64,000 nt of DNA, from contig NC_134930.1 of assembly GCF_051020765.1 (NCBI RefSeq), positions 4,030,001 to 4,094,000 of the forward strand, in the 5' to 3' direction. This document shows positions 49,807-60,445 of this stretch, one piece after another; within the stretch, counting starts at the first letter, position 1; each line of letters begins with the position of its first letter. The notes beneath the pieces are model-generated. The model was not told the origin of the DNA, made no database searches, and saw nothing but the letters and a program-made list of their open reading frames with translations. Position numbers and translations under genes: made by a program. The DNA is from Lasioglossum baleicum (taxonomy: Eukaryota > Arthropoda > Insecta > Hymenoptera > Halictidae).

Positions 49807-51772
49807 TGTCACGTCCGTCACTGTGTTTTTGTTACAGGTACCAAGAGAGAGAGAAGGATGGCACTCAAGAACAGTGACAGACGGACGGTGGATATATGAA
49901 GATTAATTGTGGAGTGGTCTTTCGTGCCGAGACAGCCGCGGGCTGTCATATGCACTAGGACAACCGATACTGCTATGGATGCAGTCAAGAAGAGAACGTC
50001 CGACGCGGTTACAAGAAGTGTCCCGACAAGAATCACGCGCGAGATGATGCAACGAAAACGGTGAGTTTACAGGATTCAGCAATTATACAAGATATTATAC
50101 GACTCACCGCAATGTTGCATTAACGCCTAATAATATTGCTGCAGCAGGAACTGGCGGTACTGGCAGTAGGTGTCGTACATCGGGTCTTCTATACAGATGT
50201 CCTCGAGGTGGGGAAGATCTGGCAGAGTTGCTGCTGCTCGGTTCGGGACGACATTAGTGGCCTTGGATGCTGGCCGCAAGACGACACGTTGATGAGCGGG
50301 CAGAGGAACGTCACGGATGATTCGGCAACGGACCCTGGGAACGATGATCGTGTCTCGGCTGTCGTCGTCGTCGGCTATGTCGATCACCTCTGGACAATCG
50401 ACCGGATGTAGAACTGGCGTCGGAGCTCGCGAGAGGTCCGCGTGGTTGACCTCTTTAGGAGGGTTGCAAGGGCAACCGTATACAGAACGTAATCGGACGC
50501 GTCACACGGAATGTGCTCGGTGGTTCCCAGAAGTTCTGTCCACTCGGTAGTGGCAATGATTTGATCGAGCACCGCTTTATTTCTCAACGCGCGTCTCAAT
50601 TTAGCAAGTTGATACTTGCGTCCCGCTCGACGTGGGCGTCGCATGGGTAAGGAATAGTAATGATGGAATATTAATAATATAATGAAAATGAACTTCCATT
50701 TGTTATTAACCTTTTTGGTAGTTAACTCGCTTCACGTCTATAGTGGCGGCTCAGCGTTTCCACTGCGCACTTTAGACCAATTCTAGACGTGGCACGAGAA
50801 CTTCTCTATGACTCGCTTCAAATTCCTTATTGGCGGCTCAGCGTTTCCACTGCGCACTTTAGACCAAGTCCGGATATGTCACGAGTATAATACATTCAAT
50901 GTAAGAACTGAACTGGAAGATGGTGTTGAACTAACACAAGAATAACAAGATCGAAGCACTGGTATAACAACGATATATTAAATAAGAACTGGTAAGTACA
51001 CTGGTATACAATATGTAAGTAATATTATAATAGGAGTAGTAATTGGATTAATGAATAATGGATATAGTAATATGTTGTAGGAATAATGTATGAGTTGAGT
51101 TGAGTTGAGTTAGAATTGGAATTGGAATTGGAATTAGGAGTGAAGGATCGACACACTTCACTTTCGCGGAGCTAGACTGAACACGTCTGCTCTTGAAGTC
51201 GGAAGAAGCCGGACTGGCACGTCCGTGCGAGTCGCTCGCTTGGAGCGGACCGTTCGAGTCGCTGTCTGGAGGCGGACTGACGCAAGCGCCTGCTCTGCCT
51301 TGCCTCCTTCGTCGGAGTGGGGATAGCTGACGCTGCAGTCTCTTTGTTCTTCAGTCGTCGGAGTGGGAGAACTGCTGACGCAGCAGCGTCTTTGCTCCCG
51401 GGGACTGCACGTGCATTTCTGCTGACGCTGCAGTCTCGTGGCTGTCCTATTGCCCTCTACGAGCGTGGGACTGCTGATGCAGCAGTCTTTGGACTTCTCG
51501 ACGTTTCTAGAAGCTTCTAGATGCCTCCAGAGTGATGCAATACTTTATTGCATTATGTGTCGTGGTGATGGGTTGAAACTGAGGTAAGGTGTTGATCAAG
51601 GTGAAGTTATGGTGATGGATAGAGACGGAGATAAGGATTAGAACAATAGAATATATGAGATCTTAATATTATGCTCTTATGTCTAGGGGACGGTGTATGG
51701 ATCTTATGCAGATCAGACCTTGTATACATAGTGTGTGTACAAGGCCAACGTCGTACATCGGACGACGTAACA
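49807..51772 (-). mobile_element. Solo LTR-A in A2 gag
   Basis: A complete LTR-A of 1,966 bp on the minus strand, flanked by CAGT (49803-49806 and 51773-51776). It has several private differences, including a changed stretch near 49848-49906. Confidence 0.94.
50127..50644 (-). pseudogene. ORF-L with a 1-bp frameshift (solo LTR-A)
   Basis: Both halves match ORF-L, but one base is missing near 50487 (TACAGAACGTAAT against TACAGAAACGTAAT), so the frame is split into 50384-50644 and 50127-50387. Confidence 0.85.
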
Positions 51773-51776
51773 CAGT

Positions 51777-52357
51777 ACTGTTCGTAATTTCTCGCATAGT
51801 GCAGAAATTGTGAATATGTGCTGGCCTTCTATAGCGGCATAAGCACGATCGTGGAGTTTATTGCAGAGCAATTTTGTGAGGGCACGCTCTGCAGTGGCCG
51901 GTACGGTGTCACGCGCGCGTTTGCATGCGCGTATGAATTGTAGGACGGAAGACGAAGTTCCGTCGAATCTAGGGACAAGCTCGGCGGCTTGTTTTAGAGC
52001 GAAATTGCCAGTAGGTTCATACTGTGGGATTTCGCGTGGCTCTGGCGGTGAAGGTTCCCGCATATTAGAGACGTTACTAGGGCCTGGTGTAGGCGTTTGT
52101 TGACGTAGGGTTTGACTCGTGATTTGGATGTTATGAAGCTCTTTTCGTATTTCGTCGAGCATATTCTTTTGGTTTTGTGCGTCTTCTTCATATTTGAGAC
52201 GCAATTTGGCAATAAAATCAGTTTCCTCTTTGAGATATTGCTCTCTACGGGCGAGGTCTTGCGCATAAAGGAGTAGCTCTTCCTCGGTCATTGGAGGAAG
52301 GTCTGCGTTAGGATCTGCTCGGAGATCCTTTTGAGATCGCGTAATTGGGCGAGACAT
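51777..52357 (-). pseudogene. gag: A2 gag, 5' part
   Basis: From the ATG at 52357 (MSRPITRSQ) through the coil and the start of the capsid-like core. It joins 49029-49806 once the solo LTR is removed. Confidence 0.9.
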
Positions 52358-52470
52358 TTTGAAAGATATGAATGGGATTTAAGAAATGTGAACTTCGTAC
52401 TGACACGCGTCGGGGCTTATTAATGCAAATATCGGCGACCACTTCGTTGTCCTACCGACTGCGCCAAATT
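52358..52470 (-). other. A2 leader and PBS
   Basis: Leader of 113 nt as in A1, with the PBS complement at 52451-52466. Confidence 0.85.
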
Positions 52471-54417
52471 TGTCACGTCCGTCACTGTGTTTTTGTTACA
52501 GGTACCAAGAGAGAGAAAAGAGAACAGTGACAGACGGACGGTTGAGATATTATGATTAAAATGAGGAGTGGTCTTTCGTGCCGAGACAGCCGCGGGCTGT
52601 CATATGCACTAGGACAACCGATATTGCTATGGAGGCAGTCAAGAAAAGAACGTCCGACGCGGTTACAAGGAGTGTCCCGACAAGAATCGCGCGCGAGAGG
52701 ATGCAACGAGAACGGTGAGTTTACAGGATTCAACAATTATACAAGATATTATACGACTCACCGCAATGTTGTATTAACGCCTAATAATATTGTTGCAGCA
52801 GGAACTGGCGGTACTGACAGTAGGTGTCGTACATCGGATCTTCTATACAGATGTCCTCGAGGTGGGGAAGATCTGGCAGAGTTGCTGCTGCTCGGTTCGG
52901 GACGACGTTAGTGGCCTTGGATGCTGGCCGCAAGACGACACGTTGATGAGCTGGCAGAGGAACGTCACGGATGATTCGGCAACGGACCCTGGGAACGATG
53001 ATCGTGTCTCGGCTGTCGTCGTCGTCGGCTATGTCGATCACCTCTGGACAATCGACCGGATGTAGAACTGGCGTCGGAGCTCGCGAGAGGTCCGCGTGGT
53101 TGACCTCTTTAGGAGGGTTGCAAGGGCAACCGTATACAGAAACGTAAGCGGACGCGTCACACGGAATGTGCTCGGTGGTTCCCAGAAGTTCTGTCCACTC
53201 GGTAGTGGCAATGATTTGATCGAGCACCGCTTTATTTCTCAACGCGCGTCTCAATTTAGCAAGTTGATACTTGCGTCCCGCTCGACGTGGGCGTCGCATG
53301 GGTAAGGAATAGTAATGATGGAATATTAATAATGTAATGAAAATGAACTTCCACTTGTTATTAACCTTTTTGATAGTTAACTCGCTTCATGTCTATAGTG
53401 GCGGCTCAGCGTTTCCACTGCGCTCTTTAGACCAATTCTAGACGTGGCACGAGAACTTCTCTATGACTCGCTTCAAATTCCTTATTGGCGGCTCAGCGTT
53501 TCCACTGCGCACTTTAGACCAAGTCCGGATATGTCACGAGTTTAATATATTCGATGCAAGAACTGAATTGGAAGATGGTGTTGAACTAACACAAGAATAA
53601 CAAGATCGAAGCACTGGTATAACAACGATATATTAAATAAGAACTGGTAAGTACACTGGTATACAATATGTAAGTAGTATTATAATAGGAGTAGTAATTG
53701 GATTAATGAATAATGGATATTGTAATATGTTATAGGAATAATGTATGAGAATTAGGACTTGAGTTGAGTTGAGTTAGAGTTGGAATTGGAATTGGAATTA
53801 GGAGTGAAGGATCGACACACTTCACTTTCGCGGAGCTAGACTGAACACGTCTGCTCTTGAAGCCGGACTGGCGGCTGAGGCCAGGTAGGCACGTCTGTGC
53901 GAGTCGCTGGCTGAAGGCGGACTGATGCAAGCGTCCGCTCTGCCTTGCCTCCTTCGGTCGGAGTGGGGATAGCTGACGCTGCAGTCTCTTTGTTCTTCAG
54001 TCGTCGGAGTGGGAGAACCGCTGACGCAGCAGCGTCTTTGCTCCCGGGGACTGCACGTGCATTTCTGCTGACGCTGCAGTCTCGTGGCTGTCCTATTGCC
54101 CTCTACGAGCGTGGGACTGCTGATGCAGCAGTCTTTGGACTTCTCGACGTTTCTAGAAGCTTCTAGATGCTTCCAGAGTGATGCAATACTTTATTGCATT
54201 ATGTGTCGTGGTGATGGGTTGAAACTGAGGTAAGGTGTTGATCAAGGTGAAGTTATGGTGATGGGTAGAGACGGAGATAAGGATTAGAACAATAGAATAA
54301 TGAAATCTTAATACTATGCTCTTATGTCTAGGGGACGGTGTATGGATCTTATGTAGATCAGACCTTGTATACATGGTGTGTGTACAAGGCCAACGTCGTA
54401 CATCGGACGACGTAACA
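52471..54417 (-). repeat. LTR-A, 5' LTR of A2
   Basis: 1,947 bp. Right flank TCCT (54418-54421) lies in the protease region of A5. Confidence 0.93.
52781..53299 (-). CDS. ORF-L (A2 5' LTR)
   Basis: 172 codons, open. Differs from the A1 copy by a handful of substitutions (for example DASAYVS for DASDYVS, IIRDVPLPAH for IISDVPLPTH). The VIDIADDDD motif is unchanged. Confidence 0.6.
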   Translation of the reverse strand: MRRPRRAGRKYQLAKLRRALRNKAVLDQIIATTEWTELLGTTEHIPCDASAYVSVYGCPCNPPKEVNHADLSRAPTPVLHPVDCPEVIDIADDDDSRDTIIVPRVRCRIIRDVPLPAHQRVVLRPASKATNVVPNRAAATLPDLPHLEDICIEDPMYDTYCQYRQFLLQQYY

Positions 54418-54827
54418 TCCTCACGCTTGGCGGCTGGAGTTTTAACGAGATCGTTGGTCATAGACGAAGGCATTGAAATAACCTCTGCTGCCAATTTATC
54501 GCGAGGCTCAGCCGTGGGCGCGCAAGGGTTCGAGAAGGGAACCCGAATGTTTCCTATCATAATGTATTCGTTCGCAAAGGAGATCTCGGCTCCTGTTCTG
54601 AAGAAAGGAGAACCGAGGATTCCGTCGATGTTAATTGGGAAGCTTTCTCCCAAGACATGAAATTCGACAGGGTTTTGACCCTGTAAGTGTATTTTGATTT
54701 GACCGAGAGTTGGAATGGATCCCTCGGTTATTCCTTGGACTTCTATAATGTTCGTATGATCTATAGGTAGATTTGGTTCTAGACTTGACGCACGAATTAA
54801 ATTGATCTCCGAACCCGTGTCCAACAA
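54418..54827 (-). pseudogene. A5 protease remnant
   Basis: First ~137 codons of the A-type protease frame (LDTGSEINLI onward), ending where A2 inserted. Small differences from other copies (IIEVQGI, GESFPIN) mark it as a separate copy. Confidence 0.88.
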
Positions 54828-54898
54828 AAATTCACACTTCTTTTGTAATTGAGGGGCGGAGATTTTTACGCGCGGAATTGGTGAGTCTGCAGCAAGAT

Positions 54899-55397
54899 TT
54901 ACTGCTGAGACGAATCGTCGGACTGGTCGTTCGTCCGGATAGCTGTTTGGGTGCGGGCTGTAGTTTGAGTTGAAGATGCGGCCTCCCGCCTTGGGTTGGC
55001 TTCGGTCGGGAGGCCGGACTCGTTTCCCGACCTCCTATTATTATTAAAAGCGCGCTTACGGCACTCGTGAATATCGTGCCCGGGGACTTTGCAGTAGTTG
55101 CAAAATTTGTTAGAGCTTGAAGGGCGATCTGTGCGACCATCGCGGTACGTGTTTTGGTCGCGAGGATTATTTTCCCATCGCCGTTGCGGCGTCGGGGAGC
55201 GATAAGAGTCCCGGTTTGAGTTTCTCGAGGACTGCTGAGACGAGTCCGGTCTGTTATCGCGGCGTTCTTGAGTTCGCTCTGGAATGTCACGAGCGGACTC
55301 GTACGTGGAACGCTGGCGATACGGCCGGTTATCAGAGAAGCTGACTCGTTTTTCTTCGCGGATCAGTTCTCGTCGACGATTCTGGTCTGACTCATAC
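54899..55397 (-). pseudogene. gag: A5 gag remnant, 3' part
   Basis: C-terminal Gag with CCHC knuckle and frameshift heptamer (complement 55022-55028), cut at 55397 by an LTR-A insertion. Confidence 0.85.
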
Positions 55398-55814
55398 TGT
55401 CACGTCCGTCACTGTGTTTTTGTTACAGGTACCAGGAGAGAGAAAAGAGAACAGTGACAGACGGACGGTTGAGATATTATGATTAAATGAGGAGTGGTCT
55501 TTCGTGCCGAGACAGCCGCGGGCTGTCATATGCACTAGGACAACCGATATTGCTATGGATGCAGTCAAGAAGAGAACGTCCGACGCGGTTACAAGAAGTG
55601 TCCCGACAAGAATCACGCGCGAGAGGATGCAACGAGAACGGTGAGTTTACAGGATTCAACAATTATACAAGATATTATACGACTCACCGCAATGCTGTAT
55701 TAACGCCTAATAATATTGTTGTAGCAGGAACTGGCGGTACTGACAGTAGGTGTCGTACATCGGATCTTCTATACAGATGTCCTCGAGGTGGGGAAGATCT
55801 GGCAGAGTTGCTGC
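55398..55814 (-). repeat. LTR-A 3' fragment in A5 gag
   Basis: Last 417 bp of an LTR-A (minus), starting TGTCACGTC. It is cut at 55814 inside ORF-L (55707-55814 is the 3' end of that ORF) by element A4; the remainder is beyond A4 and outside the window. Confidence 0.88.
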
Positions 55815-57784
55815 TGTCACGTCCGTCACTGTGTTTTTGTTACAGGTACCAGGAGAGAGAAAAGAGAACAGTGACAGACGGACGGTTGAGATATGAAGAT
55901 TAAAATGAGGAGTGGTCTTTCGTGCCGAGACAGCCGCGGGCTGTCATATGCACTAGGACAACCGATATTGCTATGATGCAGTCAAGAAGAGAACGTCCGA
56001 CGCGGTTACAAGAAGTGTCCCGACAAGAATCACGCGCGAGATGATGCAACGAAAACGGTGAGTTTACAGGATTTAGCAATTATACAAGATATTATACGAC
56101 TCACCGCAATGTTGTATTAACACCTAATAATATTGTTGTAGCAAGAACTGGCGGTACTGGCAGTAGGTGTAGTACATCGGGTCTTCTATACAGATGTCCT
56201 CGAGGTGGGGAAGATCTGGCAGAGTTGCCGCTGCTCGGTTCGGGACGACGTTAGTGGCCTTGGATGCTGGCCGCAAGACGACACGTTGATGAGCTGGCAG
56301 AGGATCGTCACGGATGATTCGGCAACGGACCCTGGGAACGATGATCGTGTCTTGGCTGTCGTCGTCGGCTATGTCGATTACCTCAGGACGATCGACCGGA
56401 TGCAGAACTGGCGTCGGAACTCGCGAGAGGTCCGCGTGGTTGACCTCTTTAGGAGGGTTGCAAGGGCAACCGTATACAGAAACGTAATCGGACGCGTCAC
56501 ACGGAATGTGCTCGGTGGTTCCTAGAAGTTCTGTCCACTCGATAGTGGCAATGATTTGATCGAGCACCGCTTTATTTCTCAACGCGCGTCTCAATTTAGC
56601 AAGTTGATACTTGCGTCCCGCTCGACGTGGGCGTCGCATGGGTAAGGAATAGTAATGATGGAATATTAATAATATAATGAAAATGAACTTCCATTTGTTA
56701 TTAACCTTTTAGGTAGTTAACTCGCTTCACGTCTATAGTGGCGGCTCAGCGTTTCCACTGCGCTCTTTAGACCAATTCTAGACGTGGCACGAGAACTTCT
56801 CTATGACTCGCTTCAAATTCCTTATTGGCGGCTCAGCGTTTCCACTGCGCACTTTAGACCAAGTCCGGATATGTCACGAGTTTAATATATTCTATGCAAG
56901 AACTGAATTGGAAGATGGTGTTGAACTAACACAAGAATAACAAGATCGAAGCACTGGTATAACAACGATATATTAAATAAGAACTGGTAAGTACACTGGT
57001 ATACAATATGTAAGTAGTATTATAATAGGAGTAGTAATTGGATTAATGAATAATGGATATTGTAATATGTTATAGGAATAACGTATGAGAATTAGGACTT
57101 GAGTTGAGTTGAGTTGGAGTTGGAATTGGAATTGGAATTAGGAGTGAAGGATCGACACACTTCACTTTCGCGGAGCTAGACTGAACACGTCTGCTCTTGA
57201 AGCCGGACTGGCGGCTGAGGCCAGGTAGGCACGTTTGTGCGAGTCGCTGGCTGAAGGCGGACTGCTCGAGTCGCGAGATGGAGGCGGACTGATGCAAGCG
57301 TCCGCTCTGCCTTGCCTCCTTCGTTCGGAGTGGGGATAGCTGACGCTGCAGTCTCTTTGTTCTTCAGTCGTCGGAGTGGGAGAACCGCTGACGCAGCAGC
57401 GTCTTCGCTCCCGGGGACTGCACGTGCATTTCTGCTGACGCTGCAGTCTCGTGGCTGTCCTATTGCCCTCTACGAGCGTGGGACTGCTGATGCAGCAGTC
57501 TTTGGACTTCTCGACGTTTCTAGAAGCTTCTAGATGCTTCCAGAGTGATGCAATACTTTATTGCATTATGTGTCGTGGTGATGGGTTGAAACTGAGGTAA
57601 GGTGTTGATCAAGGTGAAGTTATGGTGATGGGTAGAGACGGAGATAAGGATTAGAACAATAGAATAATGAGATCTTAATACTATGCTCTTATGTCTAGGG
57701 GACGGTGTGTGGATCTTATGCAGATCAGACCTTGTATACATAGTGTGTGTACAAGGCCAACGTCGTACATCGGACGACGTAACA
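55815..57784 (-). repeat. LTR-A, 3' LTR of A4
   Basis: 1,970 bp. Heat-shock array at 57508-57540. Small private indels near 55975 and in ORF-L. Confidence 0.93.
56124..56639 (-). CDS. ORF-L (A4 3' LTR)
   Basis: 171 codons, one Asp shorter in the acidic run (VIDIADDDS) through a 3-bp deletion, frame kept. Other changes: ATIEWTEL, SRVPTPV, MYYTYCQ. The in-frame indel and open frame fit coding constraint. Confidence 0.6.
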   Translation of the reverse strand: MRRPRRAGRKYQLAKLRRALRNKAVLDQIIATIEWTELLGTTEHIPCDASDYVSVYGCPCNPPKEVNHADLSRVPTPVLHPVDRPEVIDIADDDSQDTIIVPRVRCRIIRDDPLPAHQRVVLRPASKATNVVPNRAAATLPDLPHLEDICIEDPMYYTYCQYRQFLLQQYY

Positions 57785-57850
57785 CCTCCCAACGCGGAAA
57801 AGAAATTTCTTACAAGGAAGAAATTTCTCGCTCAACACTCGCTTTCACAC

Positions 57851-59935
57851 TCATTCATGCGACGCATCGTCCGGGGGTACTCCGCGCAGGGAGCACAGTT
57901 CTCGGCGAGTATTTCCTATATTTGTACGAAACACTGGTCGCACTGAAATGTTGTCGGTGTCGGCACGTGGGGCTGGGGCTGGTTTTGTAATGTCCGACAA
58001 GTCGTATTCGCAATGTTCATTTTTTGACTGTCTTTTCTCGGGGTTTAGGGCGGGTGGGGAATCACTTTGTTCACTAACACTTTCACTTGCACTTTTGTCT
58101 TTTCTTATCTGCGTCCAGATGAGTGTCACGTTTCGCTGACGCGGGTTTTGCGTTGGATTATTCGGCGCACGCTTGAGTTTGTTTGCATGTACAATCTTAA
58201 AATGGTTCCCTACTTTAATTTTTACATTGTTTGAGTCTAGGATGTCGCAAATTTCGTGAGGACCCGTATATTGCGCATCGAATTTGCCCTTGCAGGGTTC
58301 TTTGAGTAGGAATACCTGTTCTATATCTTCCGGTGGTCGAAGGAGATTTTGCCGATGCTGGGCTTCGAATTTCGCTCGCTTATTCTCATAGGGATATCCG
58401 TTATCGCGAGGGTACTCGGATTTATATCTCTTTCTTGCTGACGCGTATTTCGCCGTAGCGCAGAGATTAATTTTATCGTATTCGTTTCGCTTCGCATGGC
58501 AACGTGCAGATGGAAGTTGAAAGGAATCGAGTTTCTGTGGATCATCAAAGATATGATTTTGAAGTAAGTTAAGAAGTTCTTTTACTTTGGAGACTTTGAT
58601 ATCCTTCTCTGGTTTAGAACTGTCACTGGATTTATCGTGCAGTATAGAACAGACCTGCTTACATATGGGTCTTGAAGATCTTTGATTGTCGTAGGAATGG
58701 AGTTGGTCTTGGAATTGATCGGGCTGGTTACCGGAGTTAGAATAATGATCGGGCTGGTTACCGGAGTTAGAATAAGAATCGGGCTGGTTACCGGAGTTAG
58801 TAAGGTCGGGATGGTTACCGAATGCGTCGGGATGATACCCGGAATTAGAAAGGTCGGGATGGTTACCGAATGCGTCGGGATGGTTACCGGAGTTAGAAAG
58901 GTCGGGATGGTTACCGAATACGTCGGGATGGTTCCCGGAAGTAGAAAGGTCGGGATGGTTACCGAATGCGTCGGGATGATACCCGGAATTAGAAAGGTCG
59001 GGATGGTTACCGAATGCGTCGGGATGGTACCCGGAATTAGAAAGGTCGGAAGAGTACGACTCGATTTCTTCCATCTCCAATGGGGGCAATCGAAATGAAA
59101 CTCTTTCCGACGAGGTGTTAAAACACCGGAGGCTCGCTTTGCCTTTACGATTGGTGACGACGCAGTCACCCAGGAATACATCCGGCGCTACATTAACACG
59201 GCGGATATATCCCTGTTTAGGTCCTTCGACGTCGACCGCTATGCACGCAACGGTACGAGGTTCGAGGACGAATTCTTCGGATTTCGGAGGAGTCTTTGTT
59301 CGGACTCGATCCTCACGCTCCACGATCCGACTTCTCGCAGTGTACTCCGATATCTCTCGAGTCTCCTTCGATTCCGGCCGGCTTTTCACGGCGTTTTTCT
59401 CTAGGGAGCACTCGATCGAATCCCGAGGAGGCATTGAAATAACCTCCGTCACCGGGGCTCTGCAAGGTCTGACCGCGGGTGCACGAGGATTTGAGGAAGA
59501 CACTCGAACGTTCCTTGCCGAATGTTCCTCACGCTCGGCGGCTGGAGTTTTAACGAGATCGTTGGTCATAGACGAAGGCATTGAAATAACCTCTGCTGCC
59601 AATTTATCGCGAGGCTCAGCCGTGGGCGCGCAAGGGTTCGAGAAGGGAACCCGAATGTTTCCTATCGTTATGGATTGATTCGCAAAGGAGATCTCGGCTC
59701 CTGTTCTGAAGAAGGGAGAACCGAGGATTCCGTCGATGTTAATTGGGAAGTTTTCTTCCAAGACATGAAATTCAATAGGGTTTTGACCCTGTAAGTATAT
59801 TTTAATTTGACCGAGAGTTGGAATGGATCCCTCGGTTATTCCTTGGACTTCTATAGTGTTCGTATGATCTATAGGTAGATTTGGTTCTAGACTTGACGCA
59901 CGAATTAAATTGATCTCCGAACCCGTGTCTAGCAA
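57851..59935 (-). CDS. A4 protease-linker-integrase-tail fusion
   Basis: 694 codons reached by -1 shift. Protease (LDTGSE), shared Pol sequence and mixed SGYHPDAFGNHPD and NSGNQPD repeats (about 58720-59050), then the linker and, from near 58318, the A1 integrase tail (VFLLKEPCKGKFDAQYTGPHEI) through to DDASHE. RT, RNase H and the integrase catalytic core are precisely absent and the frame is kept. The joint GAACAGGTATTCCT resembles GAACAAGTATTCCT in A1, so microhomology or template switching could have made it. A2 shares the joint, so it is inherited. Confidence 0.85.
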   Translation of the reverse strand: MLDTGSEINLIRASSLEPNLPIDHTNTIEVQGITEGSIPTLGQIKIYLQGQNPIEFHVLEENFPINIDGILGSPFFRTGAEISFANQSITIGNIRVPFSNPCAPTAEPRDKLAAEVISMPSSMTNDLVKTPAAEREEHSARNVRVSSSNPRAPAVRPCRAPVTEVISMPPRDSIECSLEKNAVKSRPESKETREISEYTARSRIVEREDRVRTKTPPKSEEFVLEPRTVACIAVDVEGPKQGYIRRVNVAPDVFLGDCVVTNRKGKASLRCFNTSSERVSFRLPPLEMEEIESYSSDLSNSGYHPDAFGNHPDLSNSGYHPDAFGNHPDLSTSGNHPDVFGNHPDLSNSGNHPDAFGNHPDLSNSGYHPDAFGNHPDLTNSGNQPDSYSNSGNQPDHYSNSGNQPDQFQDQLHSYDNQRSSRPICKQVCSILHDKSSDSSKPEKDIKVSKVKELLNLLQNHIFDDPQKLDSFQLPSARCHAKRNEYDKINLCATAKYASARKRYKSEYPRDNGYPYENKRAKFEAQHRQNLLRPPEDIEQVFLLKEPCKGKFDAQYTGPHEICDILDSNNVKIKVGNHFKIVHANKLKRAPNNPTQNPRQRNVTLIWTQIRKDKSASESVSEQSDSPPALNPEKRQSKNEHCEYDLSDITKPAPAPRADTDNISVRPVFRTNIGNTRRELCSLRGVPPDDASHE

Positions 59936-60006
59936 AAATTCACACTTCTTTTGTAATTGAGGGGCGGAGATTTTTACGCGCGGAATTGGTGAGTCTGCAG
60001 CAAGAT

Positions 60007-60445
60007 TTACTGCTGAGACGAATCGTCGGACTGGTCGTTCGTCCGGATAGCCGTTTGGGTGCGGGCTGTAGTTTGGGTTGAAGATGCGGCCTCCCGCCTG
60101 GGGTTGGCTTCGGTCGGGAGGCCGGACTCGTTTCCCGACCTCCTATTATTATTAAAAGCGCGCTTACGGCACTCGTGAATATCGTGCCCGGGGACTTTGC
60201 AGTAGTTGCAAAATTTGTTAGGGCTTGAGGGGCGATCTGTGCGACCATCGCGGTACGTGTTTGGGTCGCGAGGATTATTTTCCCATCGCCGTTGCGGCGT
60301 CGGGGAGCGATAAGAGTCCCGGTTTAAGTTTCTTGAGGACTGCTGAGACGAGTCCGGTCTGTTATCGCGGCGTTCTTGAGTTCGCTCTGGAATGTCACGA
60401 GGGGACTCGTACGTGGAACGCGGGCGATACGGCCGGTTATCAGAG
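60007..60445 (-). pseudogene. gag: A4 gag, 3' part (5' end cut by A6)
   Basis: C-terminal ~145 codons of A-type Gag with the CCHC knuckle and the frameshift heptamer (complement 60130-60136). The start is lost to the A6 insertion. Confidence 0.85.

Larger units (their letters stand above)
18957..54417 (-). mobile_element. Element A2: RT-less gypsy element hosting four insertions
   Basis: Minus-strand element: 3' LTR right part 18957-20104 (left part lies beyond B1, outside the window), body 20105-52470, 5' LTR 52471-54417. The shared stretch of its two LTRs has the same length (1,148 bp) and shares private variants (for example AATAATGTAATG, GATAGTTAAC), confirming the pair. Its body is split by B2 (CGTA duplication), a solo LTR-B (TATA) and a solo LTR-A (CAGT). 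It codes for gag and protease, repeats, a linker and the integrase tail, but no RT, RNase H or integrase core. Confidence 0.88.
54418..55397 (-). mobile_element. Element A5 remnant (host of A2)
   Basis: Only the protease region and 3' part of gag are visible, between A2 and an LTR-A fragment. It is the oldest layer of this part of the nest. Confidence 0.85.
55815..60445 (-). mobile_element. Element A4: RT-less A element (5' part outside)
   Basis: 3' LTR 55815-57784, body to 60445, where A6 interrupts gag. Same plan as A2: gag, protease, repeats, linker, integrase tail. The fused frame is unbroken, unlike in A2. Confidence 0.9.
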
